64,000 nt of DNA from Ectobius pallidus (taxonomy: Eukaryota > Arthropoda > Insecta > Blattodea > Ectobiidae). This document shows positions 58,038-64,000 of the stretch, piece by piece. A program made the translations under genes and the position numbers. Location of the stretch: positions 34,834,066-34,898,065 of the forward strand of contig CAXKWD010000011.1 in assembly GCA_964059195.1 (NCBI GenBank), in the 5' to 3' direction. Under the pieces are notes generated by a model, which was not told the origin of the DNA, made no database searches, and saw nothing but the letters and a program-made list of their open reading frames with translations. Position 1 is the stretch's first letter. Each line of letters starts with the position of its first letter.

Positions 58038-60347
58038 TCAGAGTAGCGGTTTTCTTTTTACTGTTTGTGTTACTTTGGAGGCTGTCCTTTTTCTTCCATT
58101 TTTAAGAGAATGAACTCCTTGACTTTTCTTGTGGATATTGCAATTTATCATAGTATCCTCCTTTCTATTAAAAGCGCAGGATTGTTCAGCATTACTCTGT
58201 AGCCTCTGATACATTCCTTTGCCGTTCTTTTCAATTATATGAAAGGGAGTTGAGTCAATTATGTCATCTAACATGGAAATTACTTCCTGATCATTCTGAC
58301 TGAGTGGATTTGAATTCTTTGGTACAATATTGTTCATCATGTTCTCTTGCTTATCTATGGAAGTGCAACATTTGCCATTACAGTAGGTCTTCTTATTTAT
58401 ATTCCACATTTTGGAACCTTCTTTAAGAGTGTGGTAGTCATGATGATTTCCAGAACTATCCTGCATGGAATGAAATGTGTTCAACGTATCATTGCTTTGA
58501 TAAGAACTGTTGGCATTATTTTCAGTATAGTTAAATATGTTACAGCTTTTTGTGCAGTTATTGGATGTGTCAGCTTTTTGTTGTTCCTGATGACAACACT
58601 CTTCAGAACTCATGATGTTCAGATCATACAGAGGCATTTGGTATCGACATGAGGGTTTCATGTCTCCTTTCTTTATTATTCTGGAGTTACTTTGTGCAGT
58701 ACTATTTAACATCTGATGTGTAGTTTTGTGTTCGTATGTGAAAGTGTTGGCCTTGTCATAAGTGTAGCTCTTCTCTTCTCTCATCTGAATTTTATGAGTT
58801 TCCTGTTTCCCATAATAGATGAGATTTTGACTAGTACTGCCCTGCATAGAATAAATTCTGTTCAACACACCATAGCTTTGACTATAGCTGCAACCACTGT
58901 TTTCAGTATAGTTAAATACTGTGGTGCTTTTACTGTGCATATCATCATTCTGCCATGATGGATCATATTGCATTTCAGGACCCATTAAGTTTGCAACTGG
59001 TTGGGGTTGGAATTCTTTTTGTTTTCTGGTACTTGATTTTTCACGGATATATCTATTCAGTATCTGATGAGTTCTAGTTTTACTATTACCGGCAGTAGGA
59101 GTTCTAGAAATGTAATGAGGATTATACATATGATTATGATGCTTATTAATAGTATCCTGGATATTCTGTTGGGTTGCTGCAAAACTTGAGACTTTCACAA
59201 CTGGCTCAGATGGGTGTCCTTTCTGTTCCATGCTGGAGTTATATTGTACAATGTTCAGCATCTGTTGTCCATTTTCTTGTTTATTCCTGCAACTGACTGC
59301 TTTATTATAAGTGAAGTTTCCATTTTTTATCTCGTATATTGTGTGTGTTTCTTCTTGCCCATAATAGATGTGACTTTGTCCAGTACTACCCTGCATAGAA
59401 TACACTCTGTTCAGCACATCATAACTTTGACTACAGCTGTAGCTGGTGTCTTCATTTGAAGTATTTGTGTGAGGTATCTCATAATATTTGTTGAAATCAG
59501 GGTGTGTGCTAGCATTCTGCAGTGTCATATTAATGTGCTTTTCAGAACGATAAGTGTTCAATGGTTTATTCATAAAAGTGACAACATTTTTGTCAGTGTT
59601 TAACTTATCTTGATGTATTTGATTTCTTACTTCTTGTCCATAATAGACATGATTTTGTTCAGTATTGTTCTGCATAGAATAAAATCTGTCAAGTTCACCA
59701 TGGCTTTGAACATAGCTGCAAATATTTCCAGTAAGGTTATTGTTAATTGCACTATATATTTTGTTGTACTGGGAGAACTGCCTGTTTGTGCAATCATTCT
59801 TTTGTGTCAAATCAGGATGCCTAAATTCTAAGTGGAGCTTAGGTTGATGTTCTTTAGTGTACAGACAGTTCTTATGGTTTTGCCCAAATATTCCGTCATA
59901 AGGTGAGGAAGATAAGTATGATTCAGTGTTGTGAGATGTCTGGGGCATTTTCTCACATCTTGTTACATTATTTAAATATGTAATGCCTGTTTCTTCAGTT
60001 TTCTTATTACTAAGGTCTAATGGAATATTGGGATCATAAGAATATATCTCATTGTATTGTACCGCACATTTTTCTGCAATTTGGTGTGATTCAGGTTTAG
60101 TTTTTTGTTGATTCTGGTATATCGGGATTAATCCCGCATCCATAATTACTGGATGATAAGTATTGCTGTGTTCTTTGTACCCCTTTATGCTTGTATTCCC
60201 ACTAACGGAAAGCAATTTGTATAATAAACTAGTTTGTGTGTTGTTCCTTTCCTCAGGGAGCCCTGAGCTGTATCCACTGAGAGCAAGTTCCCTAGTGTCA
60301 CTGGTACTTTCCACTTTATTATCCATTATTGAAAGTCTCCACGTGAT
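58038..60347 (-). CDS. Large exon of an unrecognised repeat-containing, probably nuclear protein
   Basis: The open frame extends to the stop at 58038-58040. I place the exon start at 60347, after the acceptor TTTTTTTTTACAG, and the initiator at 60326 (MDNKVES), giving 762 residues. The in-frame Met further upstream lies in the intron, in antisense retroelement sequence. The protein is Asn/Ser/Gln/Lys-rich and hydrophilic, without signal peptide or membrane segment. Visible motifs are LYKLL at 35-39 (LxxLL type), PLDLS at 102-106 (CtBP-binding type), four diverged repeats near 200, 295, 475 and 605 (core 'YS(Q)S...LNR.YSMQ.ST.Q..(I/V)YYG'), and a basic C-terminus (KNGRKRTASK ... VKRKP) that could be a nuclear localisation signal. 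These suggest a transcriptional cofactor, but no family is recognised. A 780-codon frame in AT-rich DNA is very unlikely by chance. Upstream exon(s) were not found. Confidence 0.85.
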   Translation of the reverse strand: MTWRLSIMDNKVESTSDTRELALSGYSSGLPEERNNTQTSLLYKLLSVSGNTSIKGYKEHSNTYHPVIMDAGLIPIYQNQQKTKPESHQIAEKCAVQYNEIYSYDPNIPLDLSNKKTEETGITYLNNVTRCEKMPQTSHNTESYLSSSPYDGIFGQNHKNCLYTKEHQPKLHLEFRHPDLTQKNDCTNRQFSQYNKIYSAINNNLTGNICSYVQSHGELDRFYSMQNNTEQNHVYYGQEVRNQIHQDKLNTDKNVVTFMNKPLNTYRSEKHINMTLQNASTHPDFNKYYEIPHTNTSNEDTSYSCSQSYDVLNRVYSMQGSTGQSHIYYGQEETHTIYEIKNGNFTYNKAVSCRNKQENGQQMLNIVQYNSSMEQKGHPSEPVVKVSSFAATQQNIQDTINKHHNHMYNPHYISRTPTAGNSKTRTHQILNRYIREKSSTRKQKEFQPQPVANLMGPEMQYDPSWQNDDMHSKSTTVFNYTENSGCSYSQSYGVLNRIYSMQGSTSQNLIYYGKQETHKIQMREEKSYTYDKANTFTYEHKTTHQMLNSTAQSNSRIIKKGDMKPSCRYQMPLYDLNIMSSEECCHQEQQKADTSNNCTKSCNIFNYTENNANSSYQSNDTLNTFHSMQDSSGNHHDYHTLKEGSKMWNINKKTYCNGKCCTSIDKQENMMNNIVPKNSNPLSQNDQEVISMLDDIIDSTPFHIIEKNGKGMYQRLQSNAEQSCAFNRKEDTMINCNIHKKSQGVHSLKNGRKRTASKVTQTVKRKPLL

Positions 60348-60350
60348 CTG

Positions 60351-60540
60351 TAAAAAAAAATCTGTATATGTAAGCCACAACTATGAAAACATAAACACAG
60401 ACATGGAAATACTACACATCACACACAAAAGCAAGAAATTAAACACACTGGAACAATTCAAAATTTACAAACACACAAAATCCCACCCAACATTGGTTTT
60501 AAACAACCAACTCAATTTCAGATCACACACTATTTGACAC
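60351..60540 (+). pseudogene. Penelope-like retroelement C-terminal fragment
   Basis: The plus-strand frame ends YVSHNYENINTDMEILHITH and then KSKKLNTLEQFKIYKHTKSH, followed by LNNQLNFRSHTI and a stop. This is the typical C-terminal end of Penelope-like elements (after their GIY-YIG domain). The fragment begins within a few bases of the splice acceptor of the minus-strand gene. Confidence 0.8.
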
Positions 60541-60629
60541 AATAATACATACAGACAGTCAAAACAAATCCCCACCATAACAGACACCTTCACAAGCACC
60601 TGTTCTAGTAGACCTCAGTTGGCACTCTG

Positions 60630-60659
60630 CTGATGATGCAGGAACCCACTCTGCGAAAC
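60630..60659 (+). ncRNA. Hammerhead-ribozyme-like core of the Penelope-like 3' region
   Basis: CTGATGA, then GCAG-loop-CTGC, then GAAAC gives the hammerhead core order. An AAGGTAAATAAAGTG tail follows. Penelope-like elements are known to carry hammerhead motifs in their terminal regions, and the upstream C-terminal ORF fragment supports this reading. Confidence 0.6.
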
Positions 60660-60719
60660 GGCTGTCCATAAGTTTACCAAGGTAAATAAAGTGTGTTATA
60701 GAAAGTATTTCAATTCAGC

Positions 60720-61990
60720 TATCAATTTTCTGCTATTTCTTTCATGTCTTGTACAAGTTTTAATGCTAGCTGTGATATAGTGCTATATGAAAATATTATT
60801 TTTGATAAACTCCCAGGCTCTATGGTAACCCTACGGTAATTATTAACATGGTAAAGTGAAAGAATACATCATCTCAGAATTGCAATCACAAACAGCCCAC
60901 AGATATATCTGTATTCATTGCAGGCATATCTTAGTTTGGGCATGCTCTCACGCATCCTGTTTTACTTTTATGTATTTTGAGTATTTTCTTATATCTACAT
61001 ACATGTTACTTAATTTACATAATATCTGTGCTTAATGCACCCATTGTGCCAACCTGGGAAGGGTCTGTATTGTTCCAGTTCTGAATCCAATGCAGGTGAA
61101 AGAAGTTATAGTGTTAGATATGTAAGGATGAAGAGGTGGAGATACGAAAGCAGGGATATTCATGACAGCCCAACCATGTAATAGGCTACATAGAATGGCA
61201 GTATTCCAGCACTATGACTAAGATGTCAGACGTTTAAACCTTTCCAACCCACTTGAATGCCCACTGGATCCACATGGCACTTTTACGTTCTAAAGCAAGG
61301 GTTTCCAACTTCAAGAGGTCCAATGGTCAATATTGTGTACAGAGGTTGATCGGCGGGCAGCAGAGTTTGTGAGGATTAAAATGAGACGAATTGTAAATAA
61401 TGAGCTCACAATAAAGTAAAAGTTACCTAACTTTGCTCCTTTTAAGACCTTTTTAAAATAAATCTTGAAGTAATCTTATTTTTTAAACACTTGATTTAAC
61501 ACTATACTGATACATGATTGGTCCAGATACCCCAATAGAGCAGAAGCTTGTGCTTATATAAAGTCCTAGAATTTCACATAAAAGTTCTGAGTTGTGTACT
61601 TTTTACTTGATTAATCTAGGCAAAGACAGTGTGGTGAAGATGATCATAAAGTTTCAGAGCATTGAAGGAATCTCTGATGTTATGAAGAGTAAATTTTAGA
61701 GTTTCGGTCATATTCGGTGTTGTCAAACAAATTACAGCTGTAGTCTTTTTATTGGTTTCATTACCTTTTTAAGATAATGCTAATGAAAACTGTCGATCGA
61801 AACTCATTCAAATATGGCACTCTTTTAAACAAACTGTGCATTTAATTTGTAAAACGCTTCAGTTTCGTTGCAGTATACTAGGATTGTGAAAAAAAACACA
61901 TCATGACTGATGCAGCAAACCTCATAAAATGGGATCAATGCTGCAGTTTCGTTACGTTCGTTTAAAAAAGGGTACGGAAAGTGTATGTTA
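60720..61990. other. AT-rich spacer
   Basis: No exon, tRNA-like head or foldback was recognised with confidence. Confidence 0.3.
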
Positions 61991-61994
61991 TTGT

Positions 61995-62408
61995 CATGGC
62001 CGTCCGGAAGGGGGGGGGGCAGGGTAGGGCCACTGCCCCCTTCTGGAAGTTTTGTTTACACATAAATCTGTAAACTAAATTACTATGAGCAACTAATATG
62101 AAATGAGGCGTAGATTTCCACATACTATAGTATGAGTTTTTGTAACGGCTGACTACCTTAGATATGAGCATGTAGGAATAATTAATTTCACTGGACTTTA
62201 AATCATTTCCAGCCAAGCAATTTATTGTAATGAAGGTAAAGAATGGATGTAGTCTGTCCCATTTTATATGAATAGAAGGCCTGTCTATGAAATTGTAAAG
62301 CGTAGAAAGAGTCATATGAATGTACTAATTAAATTTTTACTTTGTATTCATCGTCATAGGTCCAACTGCAGTAAATCAAGGATGTGGATGATGATGATGA
62401 TGATAATG

Positions 62409-62464
<56 letters not shown>

Positions 62465-62566
62465 GATAAAGGGGTTGTAGTAATATTAGCATAGTGATGG
62501 TGTTGGTGACAGTAATTTGTTCATTTGCCCCCCCCCCCCCAAGCAAAATTTCTGCGGACGTCCATG
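61995..62566. mobile_element. Possible TIR element with G/C runs
   Basis: CATGGCCGTCCGGAAGGGGG at the left and TGCGGACGTCCATG at the right are inverted (11 of 12 in the outer bases). Each end has a long G or C run inside. A microsatellite lies within. Target duplication (TTATT-like) is uncertain. Confidence 0.5.
62386..62465. repeat. GAT/AAT microsatellite
   Basis: GATGATGAT passes into about 19 AAT-type triplets, inside the possible TIR element. Confidence 0.95.
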
Positions 62567-62601
62567 ATTATTATTATTTATTATTAAAGATATTCGTGCG
62601 G

Positions 62602-62620
62602 TCCCCCCCCCCCCCCCCCC
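62602..62620. repeat. Poly-C run
   Basis: About 18 consecutive C bases, adjacent to the end of the TIR element. Confidence 0.9.
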
Positions 62621-62639
62621 CAAAGTGAACGGAAAGGGC

Positions 62640-63757
62640 AAGCAGCATCGCTTTACGCTTGCTTCATGTCAGCTAGTGACATCTTTTGGCAATTAGGTAA
62701 GAAGTGTCTTCTGCGTACGTGGATGAGATTGTGGGTATTGTGAATGGTAGTGACACCTACGGAGACGCGCGATTTCAAAGTAATGTGAAGAGCCAGTAGT
62801 TTTTTATGTTTATTTATCTATAGTTTTCTTCGGAGAATTCTCACTTTTTCGGATCTTGGTTGCTTAAATAAAAATTAATGCCAATTTGCGAGAGAAGCTA
62901 TTGCGACTGGGTTATTTTATTGTGCAATATAATAATATTATTTGTATTGAAGATAATTCGAGTTTAAAAATAATAGCTTATTAACTTGTAATCCCAGTTC
63001 ATACAATCTTCCGAAAATGGGAAAATCTTAAAAGTGCCAAACTAATAGAAAGATCGTATTAAATTTTGAAATGAATGTGTTGGCGCCGAAATAGCAGGTC
63101 ACTGCCTTCTCTATTTCAGCAGAATTTACCTTTCCACAGTGACCGTATAGTGGCCATCTTGAAACTCGAATTCAGTGTAAGAACGAACTGTTGATCACTT
63201 GATCATCTGTCAGAGTTGTGTTGGATATATAGTACAGAAATAGTGTGAAATGTTCGGGTTTAAACGAAAACTGACAAAAACAGCGTGAATCCATAAAATG
63301 TGACTTGGTCGACATCGATATTCCTCTGAGTGCTTGGTTATGCATATTTTACAGTTCTTGGCGGGATGAGTACAGTGGCATTTTACAGAAGCTATTTTTA
63401 CTAGTAGTGAAAATCGTGAGCTGAGCTGTGTGAAAGTTTACGATCTATATGTGGCGTTGCGATTTATTTGGTCATTTTGTTATTTTCACATGGGTTGTGT
63501 CAGTTTTTTCAACGCTGTTTACGTCCTGTGAATTGTATCAAGTACGTTGATCTTTCAGTCAGTTCTTCCAGTGGTTAATGAAGGTAACCTGATCTATAAC
63601 TTCAGCCGCCAGTTCTATATGAAAACAGCTGACCTTCTGAAGCAAATATTCACTGCACGATGACATTTAACTGATGAAGCCTACATAAACGTCTATATAA
63701 ATTTTGATCAGTATTTGGTAAAATTTCTAAGGCGTGTTTAATTGACAGTTATTACAA
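62640..63757 (+). promoter_or_regulatory. Probable promoter/5' leader of a plus-strand gene
   Basis: Compared with the surroundings, this stretch is richer in CpG and has few long A/T runs (for example GTTGGCGCCGAAATAGC, GATTTGGAC-like words). It precedes a candidate first coding exon. This is inferred from composition only; no core promoter element was proven. Confidence 0.3.
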
Positions 63758-63832
63758 ATGTGGAGAACGAAAGTCGCATCTGTGAAGATAGGTGCTCTTG
63801 AGTATGGATTCGTCAGGTTAAGGTAAGTACCT
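63758..63832 (+). CDS. Candidate first exon of an unidentified gene leaving the window
   Basis: ATG at 63758 (context ATTACAAATG) opens MWRTKVASVKIGALEYGFVR and LR, reaching AG|GTAAGTAC at 63832. An in-frame stop lies upstream. The basic, Ser/Ala-containing start could be a mitochondrial presequence. The exon may equally be untranslated. The rest lies beyond the window. Confidence 0.3.
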
Positions 63833-64000
63833 ATTTTTGAGGTTATGATTTTTTTTGTTATACATCGGCTGTGGCTAGTGACCCTATTTGGAACACTGTA
63901 GACAATGTTAGGGCGCCCATTGTTATATTTGGATATAGGCCTATCCACAAAAGTGTTTATGTTCAGCTGAGGTCCCATTTTTCTATTTTCCTAAATTTTT

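Noticed and set aside
58347..59831. Four plus-strand open frames of 73-101 codons
   Set aside because: They are antisense shadows of the 762-residue minus-strand exon.
60327..60380. Met 18 codons upstream as the start of the 58-60 kb protein
   Set aside because: Those codons lie across a strong splice acceptor and are antisense to the Penelope-like fragment; the Met at 60326 is inside the exon.

Overview
The window is AT-rich animal nuclear DNA. It has spliced genes with kilobase-scale introns, tRNA-derived SINEs, LINE and Penelope-like fragments, and mariner, hAT and piggyBac relics with recognisable target-site duplications. The protein families point to an insect; a large-genome lineage such as a cockroach or termite would fit, but that is inference.

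Layout. 1-10.5 kb: two related SINEs, a deleted piggyBac-like element carrying nested foldback elements, an inverted-repeat foldback, small MITEs, and a LINE relic interrupted by a second LINE fragment flanked by an 8-bp target duplication. 10.68-30.02 kb (+): six coding exons of a THUMPD3-type tRNA guanosine methyltransferase. The last exon or exons, about 70-80 residues, were not found. 22.5-36.9 kb (-): about 14 homologous 75-95 nt hairpins, all in the same orientation. Seven lie inside the 9.9-kb fifth intron of the methyltransferase gene and seven lie downstream of its exon 6. Their stems are maintained by covarying and G:U-compatible changes, and the many G:U pairs exist only on the minus strand. 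This looks like a lineage-specific microRNA-like (or other hairpin RNA) cluster and is the best candidate for an undescribed system. 35.2-35.8 kb: a decayed charged-residue ORF. 39.2-46.0 kb: palindrome-containing satellite repeats with a complete but internally deleted hAT element inserted. 47.2-48.6 kb (-): a broken copy of an arthropod repetitive ORF. 49.5-50.6 kb: a terminal-inverted-repeat element with a nested SINE. 52.4-52.75 kb (-): a THAP zinc-finger relic frameshifted at its zinc-ligand histidine. 53.16-53.90 kb: a piggyBac-type MITE with 230-bp arms. 58.04-60.35 kb (-): a 762-codon open exon of an unrecognised nuclear-looking protein, with four diverged internal repeats, a CtBP-type PLDLS motif, an LxxLL motif and a basic C-terminus. 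A Penelope-like 3' end with a hammerhead-ribozyme-like core abuts its splice acceptor. 63.0-64.0 kb: a probable promoter/5' region and first exon of another plus-strand gene running out of the window.

Only the methyltransferase and the 58-60 kb exon are confidently functional protein genes. The rest is mobile-element debris plus the hairpin cluster. Nothing ties the genes into one pathway. The notable arrangement is the antisense overlap of the hairpin cluster with the methyltransferase locus.
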